This document shows, piece by piece, positions 30,457 through 39,376 of a stretch of 64,000 nt of DNA. This DNA comes from Pseudomonadota bacterium. Its GTDB lineage: Bacteria > Pseudomonadota > Gammaproteobacteria > Burkholderiales > Gallionellaceae. The notes beneath the pieces are model-generated. The model made no database searches. It saw only the letters and a list, made by a program, of their open reading frames with translations, and was not told the origin of the DNA. Every line of letters begins with the position of its first letter. Position 1 is the first letter of the stretch. The stretch is taken from the NCBI GenBank assembly GCA_021782365.1, contig JAJXVB010000002.1:124001-188000 (forward strand). The letters run 5' to 3'. Made by a program: the position numbers and the translations under genes.

Positions 30457-32147
30457 GATGGCGGCTCTTGCCAATGCCTGATGAGGAGCTGCAGGCTCTG
30501 GTTTCCGTTGTATTCGTTGATGCTCAGGCTATATACGATGCGGCAGGTTTCCGGCAGGTATTCTGTCTGGCCGAACAGCATTGCATCGACCGCAACTCCC
30601 TCTTTGGATAGCTTGAGTTTCAAGTGCTTCTCCCCCACGATGCGCTGGCTTACCACCGCAAAGGTGTCGTCAAACTGGGGGGCAGGGAAGCCCTGCCCCC
30701 ATACCTGCTCTTCGAGCTTTTGCGCGGCGCCCAAGGTCAAGGCTTGAGCATCCAGTCCGCCGTCTGTTTCGATGCGCATCAATAGATCGTCAGGACTCAA
30801 CAGTTCGCGAGCCACTCGTTCGAATGCGCTGGAGAATTCGGCAAGATCGCTTCTTGAAATGCTAAGGCCTGCCGCCGCGGCATGTCCGCCGAATTTCCTG
30901 ATGAGATTGGGGCTTCGCTTGCTTATGAGGTCGAGCGCATCCCTTAGATGCAAGCCTGAGATGGAACGTCCGGAGCCCTTGAGCTCTCCTGTGGATGCTT
31001 CCGCAAATGCGATCACCGGCCTGTGGAATTTGTCCTTGAGGCGAGAGGCGAGTATGCCGATCACCCCCTGATGCCAGGATGCATCGAAAAGCGTGAGGCT
31101 GAAATTTTCATGCGGGTCGACAGACTCGAGCGAGGTCAAGGCGCTGTCCTGCATGCCGGTTTCTATGCTGCGCCGCTCGCGGTTCAAGGTGTCCAGCTGT
31201 GTCGCGATGCGCTTCGCAATGCCTTCATCCTCGCTCAACAGGCAATCGATCCCGAGCCGCATGTCGTCCAGCCTTCCGGCTGCATTCAGGCGCGGACCCA
31301 GCGCAAATCCGAGATCGATGCTCGTGAGCCTGGCGGGATTTTTTCTGGATACTTCCATGAGCGCATTGATGCCGATGGAGGCGCGGCCTGATCTTATGCG
31401 CTGCAAGCCTTGCTGCACCAGTATGCGGTTGTTCTGATCGAGTTTCACGACGTCGGCTACCGTGCCAAGTGCGACGAGATCCAGCAGCTCGAGCAGCTTT
31501 TTCCCCTTTTCATCCGTCATCTCACCTCTGTTGCGCAGCTCTGCGCGCAGCGCAAGCAGCACGTAAAACATGACGCCTACGCCTGCGAGGTTCTTGCTTG
31601 GGAATGCGCATCCCGGCTGGTTCGGATTGACGATGCACGCCGCATCCGGAAGCGAGTCTCCCGGCAGGTGGTGATCGGTGACAAGCACCTGCATGCCAAG
31701 GCGGTTGGCCTCCAAGACGCCATCCACGCTGGCAATGCCGTTGTCGACCGTGATCAGGATGTCGGGTCTGGATTCTGCTGACAGCCTGACGATCTCAGGC
31801 GTCAGGCCATACCCGTATTCGAATCGGTTGGGCACGATGAAGTCGACATGGGCGCCGAATGCGCGCAGTCCCCTGACCGCGACTGCGCAGGCCGTCGCGC
31901 CGTCGCAGTCATAGTCAGCGACGACCAGCATCTTCCTGCCCGCTGCTATCGTATCGGCGAGCATGCAGGCCATCTTTCTTGCGTTCTTCAGTTCCTCGAA
32001 GGAATGAAGGTGGGTGAAAGTGGTATCAAGTTGGGAACGGCTCTCGATGCCGCGCGCCGCGAAAATTCCGGCCATCTCGGGCGGGAATCCCTCGGATATC
32101 AGGGACGCTTTTGCATTTTGTGGGATTTTTCTCGCTGTGATTTGCAT
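30444..32147 (-). CDS. recJ: Single-stranded-DNA-specific exonuclease RecJ
   Basis: DHH-superfamily 5'-3' exonuclease for recombination and mismatch repair. The 567-residue protein shows catalytic motifs VVADYDCDGATACAV, ITVDNGIASVDGV and VTDHHLPGD, and the DHHA1 region GHAAAAGLSI. The length is normal. It lies upstream-to-downstream after uvrB on the minus strand? No: transcription runs away from uvrB's 3' end, with 57 bases between them, so both repair genes share orientation and may be co-transcribed. Confidence 0.95.
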   Translation of the reverse strand: MQITARKIPQNAKASLISEGFPPEMAGIFAARGIESRSQLDTTFTHLHSFEELKNARKMACMLADTIAAGRKMLVVADYDCDGATACAVAVRGLRAFGAHVDFIVPNRFEYGYGLTPEIVRLSAESRPDILITVDNGIASVDGVLEANRLGMQVLVTDHHLPGDSLPDAACIVNPNQPGCAFPSKNLAGVGVMFYVLLALRAELRNRGEMTDEKGKKLLELLDLVALGTVADVVKLDQNNRILVQQGLQRIRSGRASIGINALMEVSRKNPARLTSIDLGFALGPRLNAAGRLDDMRLGIDCLLSEDEGIAKRIATQLDTLNRERRSIETGMQDSALTSLESVDPHENFSLTLFDASWHQGVIGILASRLKDKFHRPVIAFAEASTGELKGSGRSISGLHLRDALDLISKRSPNLIRKFGGHAAAAGLSISRSDLAEFSSAFERVARELLSPDDLLMRIETDGGLDAQALTLGAAQKLEEQVWGQGFPAPQFDDTFAVVSQRIVGEKHLKLKLSKEGVAVDAMLFGQTEYLPETCRIVYSLSINEYNGNQSLQLLIRHWQEPPSQNR

Positions 32148-32204
32148 CGCGCAGGGACTGGGCTTTAAACCCGAAGTTTAACATTCGCGCCTGAACGATG
32201 TCCG

Positions 32205-34229
32205 CTAGAGAGGCGAGATCAGCACGCTCTCGCGAAGTTTTTTCATCTGATCCCGAAGTTTTGCCGCCTTTTCGAATTCTAGGTTCTTTGCGGCGGCCAG
32301 CATTTCCTTCTCGAGTCTGCTGATTTCCTTGGCGATCTGCTTTTCACTCATCGCCAGATATTTTTCCTGCTCCTTGACGGTCTTCTGGAAATGGCGCACA
32401 TCTTCCATGTCATAGGCGCTTTCTATGATGTCCTTGATGCGCTTTTGCACGCCCTGAGGGGTGATTCCGTGGGTCTGATTGTATGCCATCTGCTTTGCGC
32501 GCCGGCGCTCGGTTTCGTCTATCGCACGCTTCATCGAATCGGTGATCTTGTCCGCATAAAGGATGGCCGTGCCGTGCAGATGGCGCGCGGCTCGCCCTAT
32601 GGTCTGGATCAGCGAACGCTCCGAGCGCAAGAATCCTTCCTTGTCCGCATCGAGTATCGCAACCAGGGATACTTCCGGAATGTCCAGGCCTTCGCGCAGA
32701 AGGTTGATGCCGACCAGAACGTCGAACTGTCCCATGCGCAGGTCGCGGATGATCTCGACCCGTTCTACCGTGTCCACGTCGGAATGCAGGTAGCGCACCT
32801 TGATGCCGTGTTCTGTGAGGTATTCGGTGAGATCTTCTGACATGCGCTTTGTCAGGGTCGTGACCAGAACGCGCTCTTCCTGTGCGATGCGCAGTTTGAT
32901 CTCGGACATCAGATCGTCGACCTGATGGGTCGCCGGACGCACGATGATCACCGGGTCGACAAGTCCCGTGGGGCGCACCACCTGTTCGACCACCTGGCCT
33001 GCATGTTCGGCCTCATAGGTCGCAGGGGTTGCCGAGACGAAGACGCTCTGGCGCATGATGCGCTCGAATTCGTCGAAGCGAAGAGGGCGGTTGTCCAGCG
33101 CGGAAGGAAGGCGAAATCCATAGTTCACGAGGTTTTCCTTGCGCGCCCGATCGCCCTTGTACATGCCGCCTACCTGGGGAATCATCACATGGCTTTCATC
33201 CAGGAACATCAGCGCGTTGGGAGGGAGATAGTCGAGCAGGGTGGGCGGCGGCTCGCCTTGCTTTCTGCCTGAAAGGTGCCTCGAATAATTCTCGATGCCT
33301 TTTGTGAAGCCGATTTCTGCGAGCATCTCAAGATCGTGCCTGGTGCGCTGTTCTATGCGCTGAGCCTCGACCAGCTTGTTTTCGCGGACGAAATAGTCGA
33401 TGCGCTCCTTCAGTTCCTCCTTGATGGTCTCTATCGCATGAAGGACGGTGCTGCGCGGCGTGACGTAGTGGCTGGAAGGATAGACGGTGTAGCGCGGCAC
33501 CTTCTGCTGGATGCGGCCTGTCAATGGATCGAACAGCGAGAGCGCCTCCACCTCGTCGTCGAAAAGTTCTATGCGCAATGCGAGCTCGCTGTTCTCTGCG
33601 GGGAATACGTCGATCACGTCTCCGCGGACGCGGAATGTCCCGCGGGAAAAATCCATATCGTTGCGCTCGTATTGCATCTCGATCAGACGCTTAATCACTT
33701 CGCGCTGGTGCATCTTTTCGTTGTTCCTGAGATGCAGAATCATGCCGTGGTAGTCGACAGGGTCGCCTATGCCGTAGATCGCGGATACGGTGGCCACGAT
33801 GATCGCGTCTTCGCGCTCGAGAAGCGCCTTTGTGGCAGAAAGCCGCATCTGTTCGATCTGTTCGTTGATCGCGGAGTCCTTCTCGATGAACACGTCGCGC
33901 GAGGGCACATAGGCCTCAGGCTGGTAGTAGTCGTAATAGGAGACGAAATATTCAACCGCATTTTCCGGGAAGAATTCCCTGAACTCGGAATAGAGCTGAG
34001 CCGCCAGCGTCTTGTTGGGCGCCATCACCATCGCGGGCCGCCCGAGCCTGGCGATCACATTTGCCATGGTGTAAGTCTTGCCAGATCCCGTCACGCCGAG
34101 CAGAGTCTGGAACGCCAAGCCATCCTGAATGCCTTCGACCAGTCGCGCGATCGCATCGGGCTGGTCTCCCGATGGTTCGAAAGGCTGGTGCAAGCGGTAA
34201 GGGCTGTTTGGAAAGGTCCTGATGTCCAT
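32205..34229 (-). CDS. uvrB: Excinuclease ABC subunit B
   Basis: Damage-verifying helicase-like subunit of nucleotide excision repair. The 674-residue protein contains Walker [15 protein letters not shown], the beta-hairpin segment [13 protein letters not shown], the DEAD-like [11 protein letters not shown], helicase motif VI (QTIGRAARH) and the C-terminal UVR motif for UvrC ([16 protein letters not shown]). Full length. A small uncharacterised gene lies six bases upstream and recJ follows. Confidence 0.97.
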   Translation of the reverse strand: MDIRTFPNSPYRLHQPFEPSGDQPDAIARLVEGIQDGLAFQTLLGVTGSGKTYTMANVIARLGRPAMVMAPNKTLAAQLYSEFREFFPENAVEYFVSYYDYYQPEAYVPSRDVFIEKDSAINEQIEQMRLSATKALLEREDAIIVATVSAIYGIGDPVDYHGMILHLRNNEKMHQREVIKRLIEMQYERNDMDFSRGTFRVRGDVIDVFPAENSELALRIELFDDEVEALSLFDPLTGRIQQKVPRYTVYPSSHYVTPRSTVLHAIETIKEELKERIDYFVRENKLVEAQRIEQRTRHDLEMLAEIGFTKGIENYSRHLSGRKQGEPPPTLLDYLPPNALMFLDESHVMIPQVGGMYKGDRARKENLVNYGFRLPSALDNRPLRFDEFERIMRQSVFVSATPATYEAEHAGQVVEQVVRPTGLVDPVIIVRPATHQVDDLMSEIKLRIAQEERVLVTTLTKRMSEDLTEYLTEHGIKVRYLHSDVDTVERVEIIRDLRMGQFDVLVGINLLREGLDIPEVSLVAILDADKEGFLRSERSLIQTIGRAARHLHGTAILYADKITDSMKRAIDETERRRAKQMAYNQTHGITPQGVQKRIKDIIESAYDMEDVRHFQKTVKEQEKYLAMSEKQIAKEISRLEKEMLAAAKNLEFEKAAKLRDQMKKLRESVLISPL

Positions 34230-34235
34230 GCGGCA

Positions 34236-34610
34236 TCAGAAAAAGATCTTGTATGCCTTGAATGTCGCGGCAAATCCGATCAAAGCGAGAAACGGGTAGA
34301 TGTAGCGCATCAGACCGTTTCCTTCGCTGCGTTTGGCCATGGCCTTGCGCGCGGCGACTGCAGGTCTTGCAGGGGTCACGATTTCGGGCTCCTTGTTGAA
34401 GCGAGGATAGAGCGCGTCATGCCGGTCAAGCAGCAAGAGTATCGTCTTGGCATCCTCGTGCGAAAATCCCGTGCGGTTGCCGGCTCGCGAGTCGCTCATC
34501 AGGGAAACCAGCATATCCCGGCATTCCTGATTTCCCCATGACATCGTGATTTTCTTTGCAAGATGGGGGTAGCGCGAAAAAAGGGCCGCTGTGTCTATGG
34601 TTTGCATCAT
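34236..34610 (-). CDS. Hypothetical protein with a C-terminal membrane helix
   Basis: Not recognised as a named family. The 124-residue product has a soluble, mainly helical N-terminus (ALFSRYPHLAKKITMSWGNQ) and a single hydrophobic segment near the end (YIYPFLALIGFAATFKAYKI), suggesting a tail-anchored protein. A GGAGGA ribosome binding site abuts an ATGATG start, so the second ATG (34607) may be the true start. It ends six bases before uvrB and may share its transcript. Confidence 0.65.
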   Translation of the reverse strand: MMQTIDTAALFSRYPHLAKKITMSWGNQECRDMLVSLMSDSRAGNRTGFSHEDAKTILLLLDRHDALYPRFNKEPEIVTPARPAVAARKAMAKRSEGNGLMRYIYPFLALIGFAATFKAYKIFF

Positions 34611-34659
34611 TCCTCCGAGTGCGCTCGACTAAGCGCTGCGGGTTAATTGGCATATGACA

Positions 34660-35970
34660 TTATGCTTCATCTTCCATCATGCCGCTTAACTGTTGAAGCA
34701 ATGCGGCATACAGCTGCTTTTGCGTGATGAGCCCGGATGAGACGAGATAATTGCCGCAATGGCCGTCACGCTTCGGGTCGAAATCTGCCAGCACATGTTC
34801 GAGTTCGGGTTCTGTCACGGCGCCCATCCTGATTAGGACATCGCTTATGGAGCGGGGTCTGACCATGCTCTCGAGCGGGTTTGCGGGCTGGCATTTTTTT
34901 GATTCTTTGTTCTGCAGTTTCAATGCTTCATCGAGTTCGCGCTGCCCGATCAAACCCTTATTGAGCAGGTGGCTGCCGAGCTTTCCGTCCCGAAGGTGAT
35001 CAAACTGGCTGAGGTTTTTTTCCAGTTCTTCCTTGGACAAGGCCTGGATGTCCACCAGTATGCTTCCCAGGGCCTGCCGCTTTTCCGGTTTGGCTTGAGG
35101 CGACTGTATGTCAGGGTCGAAATACAGCGGGTTTTCCGGGTCTATGCAGCAGCCTACTTGCTGTATTTCGCGCCAGGCGTCGTTTCTGCCCACGGTTTTC
35201 AGGAATTTTTTTGCGATGACCTCGAACTGGCGGGTATTCCCGCGGAAGATGGATAGCAGCAACAGCCAGACCTCGAGTCTCTCCGGATGTTGCAAAATGA
35301 TGTTGTTCAATATCTCGATCGCATTGTTCAGGTGGCCGTGGATTGCATACAGCTCGGCCTCTTCGATCATCGAATCGACCTCTTTGGCTTCAATGACATG
35401 TTTATGCGGGGCGGTGTTTTCGGAGTTGTTGGAAATGGATTCGGTATAGGCGGGCGTCTTGATCGAGCCTGACCCGATATCAGGCTGGGTTTCGGTCTGC
35501 TCTTTCGTGTTGCGGGTTGTCCATTGCCTGAAAAGCCAGAAGGTGAGTGCTGCGGCGGCCAGGAGCCAGGTCATGTTGGCAGGGCTTATCGGGAACGATG
35601 CAGAAGGTGCTGAGGGAGGTGCAGCCTTGGCAGGCAATGCTTTCGCAGGCGTTTGAGGCACCGAGCTTGCGGGCGCAGTGGGCGCAGAAGAAGGCAGGCT
35701 GGATTGCAGACTCTTGATCGTCGCCTGCATCTGTGCGATCTCAACATTCAGATCTTCGATTTCCTGTTCCCTTGAGCTCAGCACCTTGGGAGCGGGTTCT
35801 GGGGAGGCTTGCTCAGGCTCGGAAAGGGGGATGGTGAGCGACATGGTCATCCGATTGCCGATATCTGGCTTGACAGTGGCATCCTCTGCAGATGCGATCG
35901 GCGAAAACCATGCAAAGAGGAAAAACGCACACAGAGCGAGCGTCATATCCTCCCTTTTCGGGACGTTCAT
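34660..35970 (-). CDS. FimV-like membrane protein with MshEN-like repeats
   Basis: A 436-residue protein: signal peptide (about 1-28), a short coiled coil (63-90), a proline/alanine linker, a membrane helix at about 132-150, a TPR-like region (195-270; AELYAIHGHLNNAIEILNNI) and two tandem pairs of GspE/MshE N-terminal motifs. The clearest are KLGSHLLNKGLIGQRELDEA (330-349) and YLVSSGLITQKQLYAALLQQ (408-427). The helix plus TPR layout resembles FimV/HubP polar hub proteins; MshEN domains can bind cyclic-di-GMP. A GGAGG two bases before an internal ATG (35946) makes the start slightly uncertain. Confidence 0.7.
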   Translation of the reverse strand: MNVPKREDMTLALCAFFLFAWFSPIASAEDATVKPDIGNRMTMSLTIPLSEPEQASPEPAPKVLSSREQEIEDLNVEIAQMQATIKSLQSSLPSSAPTAPASSVPQTPAKALPAKAAPPSAPSASFPISPANMTWLLAAAALTFWLFRQWTTRNTKEQTETQPDIGSGSIKTPAYTESISNNSENTAPHKHVIEAKEVDSMIEEAELYAIHGHLNNAIEILNNIILQHPERLEVWLLLLSIFRGNTRQFEVIAKKFLKTVGRNDAWREIQQVGCCIDPENPLYFDPDIQSPQAKPEKRQALGSILVDIQALSKEELEKNLSQFDHLRDGKLGSHLLNKGLIGQRELDEALKLQNKESKKCQPANPLESMVRPRSISDVLIRMGAVTEPELEHVLADFDPKRDGHCGNYLVSSGLITQKQLYAALLQQLSGMMEDEA

Positions 35971-36194
35971 GAGTTGTCAGGTGAGCGGCTGGGGAATGGG
36001 TTTGTCTGGCGACTCATGTGAGGCGCAGCTTTGAAATCTGGCATTGCACGTTCCCTCTGTTTGTAAAGAATCTGTCAGCCCCCCGACAGTGCATCTGACA
36101 GATCCAAGAGGTTCCTTCACGGCCGGATTCATCTTGATCAGTCGTGTCAATGTTACCTTAAAAATTCAGGCAATAAAATGCTCTGTCGTCAAAC

Positions 36195-37076
36195 TCAATT
36201 CTCGATCTCGATGACTTCAGTTGCTTCTGTCATGACTCTCTCAAGGCCGTCATTGTTGAGATTGAGCAATTGCAGACATGCGGGACCTAACTTGGACCAT
36301 TCCTGGGTCTGGCTGAGTCCGGAGTGTTTCTGCAGTAGATATTCGGCAAGCTGAGAGACCGCGATCATGTGGCGGCTGTTCACCGAAGGTGGGATGGATG
36401 TGCTCTTCAGCGTGTCCACGTCGTGATGACGGCGGATGGCCAGTATGGTTTCCTCCGAGAGCCACCAGCTTTGAGCAAGCACATAACCTATCACGGCATG
36501 GTTGGTAGGAAGCGACAGGTCCTCTATGTCGGTGAAGCTGCGGACAGCGTCCTGGTTTGCTTCCTTCAGGATGTTCGGGTAATCGGGAAATCTCGAGATC
36601 AATATGGGTATGCCGCAATCGCGGAACAGCCCGAAGGTATAGGCGTCATCTGCACGCAGCGTGCTGTTTCTGATGCGTTGCGCGAGCCAGCCAGAAAGCC
36701 TGGCGATGCGGGCTGATGAGTCCCAGAAACGCTCGAGGTGAGGGGAGCTGGGGAATGCGCGGCGCATGACGAGTCCTGCGATCGCCTTGCTTGCGACATT
36801 GAGGCCCAGCACCATCAAGGCCTCGCGAGCCGTATGCACGCGGCCGCGAAAGCCGAAATAGGGGGAGTTGGTGATGCTGATCAGGCTCGCAGCCAGGGCC
36901 ACGTCCGCAGAGATGATGACGGAGAGATGGTTGATGTCCGGCTCATCCTTCTTCATCTCCGCGCTGATGGTCTCGAGGATCGCAGGGCGAGGAGGAATGC
37001 CGATCTTGTTCAGCGATATTTCCAGTTGCGTCTCGAGAGCAGAGTGATGAGGTGTCATTTTCTGTTCCGTATCCAT
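36195..37076 (-). CDS. HDOD-domain protein (copy 2)
   Basis: A 293-residue paralogue of the HDOD gene at 26370-27233, with matching segments such as LGLNVASKAIAGLVMRRAF, YTFGLFRDCGIPILI and NHAVIGYVLAQSWWL. The start at 37076 is supported by alignment of DTEQKM with DTQQDT in copy 1. It overlaps the upstream GGDEF-EAL gene by 22 bases, more than the four-base overlap in copy 1. Confidence 0.84.
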   Translation of the reverse strand: MDTEQKMTPHHSALETQLEISLNKIGIPPRPAILETISAEMKKDEPDINHLSVIISADVALAASLISITNSPYFGFRGRVHTAREALMVLGLNVASKAIAGLVMRRAFPSSPHLERFWDSSARIARLSGWLAQRIRNSTLRADDAYTFGLFRDCGIPILISRFPDYPNILKEANQDAVRSFTDIEDLSLPTNHAVIGYVLAQSWWLSEETILAIRRHHDVDTLKSTSIPPSVNSRHMIAVSQLAEYLLQKHSGLSQTQEWSKLGPACLQLLNLNNDGLERVMTEATEVIEIEN

Positions 37077-38365
37077 TTTAGTAACGCATCTTCCGGCATC
37101 GGCCTGGCATAAAGATATCCCTGTATCGCCTGGACGCCGGCATCGAACAGCGCATCTGCCTGCTCCTGGCTTTCCACGCCTTCGGCGACGACCAGCATGC
37201 CCAGATCCTGGCCGAGGCGGGCGATCGCGCTTACCACGGAAAATGCGCGTCTGTCATGAGGCAGCGCGACGACAAAGGCGCGGTCTATCTTGAGTTTGCT
37301 GGCATGAATGTCCTTCAGGGTTGCCAGGCAGGAAAAACCGGTCCCGAAATCATCAATGCTGATTCTAACACCAGTGTCCTTGGTTGCGCGCAGGTTGATC
37401 TGCACGATGCTGGAATTGTCCATGAAAAGCGATTCGGTGAGCTCAAGCTCTACCCGTTGAGGTTCGACATTGGCGCAAAGCAGCGCGGCATGCAGCGTCT
37501 GCGGGAAGTGCGGCATGGCAAATTGCGCGCGGGAAATGTTGATGGAGACGCTGGTTTGCTGACCAACTGATTGGAGCCTGCGCGCAAAGGTCGCGCCTTC
37601 GAGTAAGCTCCATTCCCCAAGACGGGTGATCAGGCCTGTTTTCTCGGCGATGGGGATGAATTCGCCGGGCGAAATCTGGTCGCTGTTGCAGCGCATCAGC
37701 GCTTCGACGGAAATCAGGCTGCCGTCTGCAGCGACGATAGGCTGGTACTGCAGATGCAGCTTGCCATGGTCGATGGCGACATGCAGCTTGTTCTCGATCT
37801 GCAGCTCATCGTGTGCCAGGCGTATGCCCAATCTGCCGGGGATAAACTCCTTGCCTGACGTGACGATGCGTCCTCCCCCCGCGCGTTTTGCCGACTGCAT
37901 CGCATGGTCCGCCCTTTCAAGGCAGGCATGAGGAAATTCGTCGGGTTCGAGCACTGCGATGCCGAGGCTCGCTGTAGGATGAAGCGTAAGATTGTTCAAG
38001 GAAAGCGGGACTCCGATTCCATCGAGCAATGAAGAGGCGAGCTTCTTCGCCTGGTCCAGGTCTTCGCTCAGCGCCAAGTGAACGAATTCATCGCCCGCCA
38101 TGCGAAACCAGAGTGTGTCGGGCTGCGTCCGATCGCGCAGCCGGCTTGCGATCTGAAAGATCGTCAAGTCTCCCCCCTGATGTCCGCAGGATTCATTGAC
38201 TCTTTTGAACCGGTCGAGTCCTATCCAGATGACGACTAGCCTTCTATGAGAGGTTGATTGTGTGGCAAGCTGCGAAATCTCGTTGAAACAGGCGGCGCGA
38301 TTGAAAAAGCCTGTGATCGGATCGGTTGATGACGCCTGTATGTTTTGATGACTGAAGTGAGGCAT
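37055..38365 (-). CDS. GGDEF-EAL protein (copy 2)
   Basis: A 436-residue protein parallel in layout to the one at 27230-28525: GGDEF domain from the N-terminus (DPITGFFNRAACF), then EAL (VEALMRC, DDFGTGFSCL, LKIDRAFVV). The diguanylate cyclase signature reads RMAGDEFVHLA, that is AGDEF rather than GGDEF; some AGDEF enzymes are active, so synthesis is not excluded. The EAL motifs look intact. It is co-translated with its own HDOD partner. Confidence 0.86.
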   Translation of the reverse strand: MPHFSHQNIQASSTDPITGFFNRAACFNEISQLATQSTSHRRLVVIWIGLDRFKRVNESCGHQGGDLTIFQIASRLRDRTQPDTLWFRMAGDEFVHLALSEDLDQAKKLASSLLDGIGVPLSLNNLTLHPTASLGIAVLEPDEFPHACLERADHAMQSAKRAGGGRIVTSGKEFIPGRLGIRLAHDELQIENKLHVAIDHGKLHLQYQPIVAADGSLISVEALMRCNSDQISPGEFIPIAEKTGLITRLGEWSLLEGATFARRLQSVGQQTSVSINISRAQFAMPHFPQTLHAALLCANVEPQRVELELTESLFMDNSSIVQINLRATKDTGVRISIDDFGTGFSCLATLKDIHASKLKIDRAFVVALPHDRRAFSVVSAIARLGQDLGMLVVAEGVESQEQADALFDAGVQAIQGYLYARPMPEDALLKWIRNRK

Positions 38366-38491
38366 GAACAGAGCTTATTAGGCATAACCCGAAGCTGTCA
38401 AGAAATCTTGCACTGCGAAGATGATGGCGTGCTTGAAAAATGAGCGCATGCCTCCATAATTATGCCCTGTGATTGGAGAGGGTGGCGAACC

Positions 38492-39373
38492 ATGAAGCGC
38501 ATTTTCTTGTTTGTCCTGACGAATCTGGCTGTGCTTTTCGTGATCAACATCACGCTCAGGATTCTGGGTGTCGACCGCATTCTGAATCAGAGCGGAACCA
38601 TCGATTTCAACTCCCTGCTCGTGATGTCTCTGGTGATCGGATTCTCGGGCTCCATCATATCGCTGTTCATGTCCAAGTGGTCCGCCAAGCGCATGGTGGG
38701 CGCAGAGGTCATCACTGCCCCAGCAGATTCGACTCAGCAATGGCTCTTGGCAACCGTGAGCAGGTTGGCGCAAAGCGCTGGCATAGGCATGCCAGAAGTG
38801 GCGATCTATGATGCGCCGGATGTCAATGCATTCGCCACGGGCTGGAACCGGAACGATGCGCTTGTGGCAGTGAGCACAGGTCTTCTTCGCAACATGAACA
38901 GGGACGAGGCCGAGGCTGTGCTGGGCCATGAGATCAGCCATGTCGCCAACGGAGACATGGTGACATTGACGCTGATCCAGGGCGTGGTGAACACCTTCGT
39001 CGTGTTCTTCGCGAAGCTGGTCGGCATCTTCGTGGACTCGTTGCTGCGCCGTGACAGTGAAGAGCGCGGGCCTGGCATGGGATCGTTTGTTGCGGAAATC
39101 GCAGCCCAGGTCGTATTGGGCGTTCTGGCCAGCATGATCGTGATGTGGTTTTCCCGCCACCGAGAGTTTCGCGCAGATGCGGGGGGCGCGGCACTCGCAG
39201 GCAGGGAGAAGATGATCGCGGCGCTTGAGCGGCTGAAGATCAATCACGAGCAGGCGTCGCTGCCCGAAGAGATGGCCGCTTCCGGCATATCCGGAGGCCA
39301 CGGCATGAGCCGGCTGTTCATGACGCATCCTCCGCTCGATGAGCGCATCGCCGCCTTGAGGGCGGGGCGCTGA
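38492..39373 (+). CDS. htpX: Membrane metalloprotease HtpX
   Basis: Heat-inducible M48 inner-membrane zinc protease that degrades misfolded membrane proteins. The ATG at 38492 gives [20 protein letters not shown], the family N-terminus, and follows GGAGAGGGTGG; an in-frame ATG thirty bases earlier adds an atypical stretch. The 293-residue protein has the zinc motif [13 protein letters not shown], two pairs of membrane helices and the C-terminal [12 protein letters not shown]. It converges on the ABC1 kinase gene with a three-base gap. Confidence 0.95.
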   Translation: MKRIFLFVLTNLAVLFVINITLRILGVDRILNQSGTIDFNSLLVMSLVIGFSGSIISLFMSKWSAKRMVGAEVITAPADSTQQWLLATVSRLAQSAGIGMPEVAIYDAPDVNAFATGWNRNDALVAVSTGLLRNMNRDEAEAVLGHEISHVANGDMVTLTLIQGVVNTFVVFFAKLVGIFVDSLLRRDSEERGPGMGSFVAEIAAQVVLGVLASMIVMWFSRHREFRADAGGAALAGREKMIAALERLKINHEQASLPEEMAASGISGGHGMSRLFMTHPPLDERIAALRAGR

Positions 39374-39376
39374 TTT

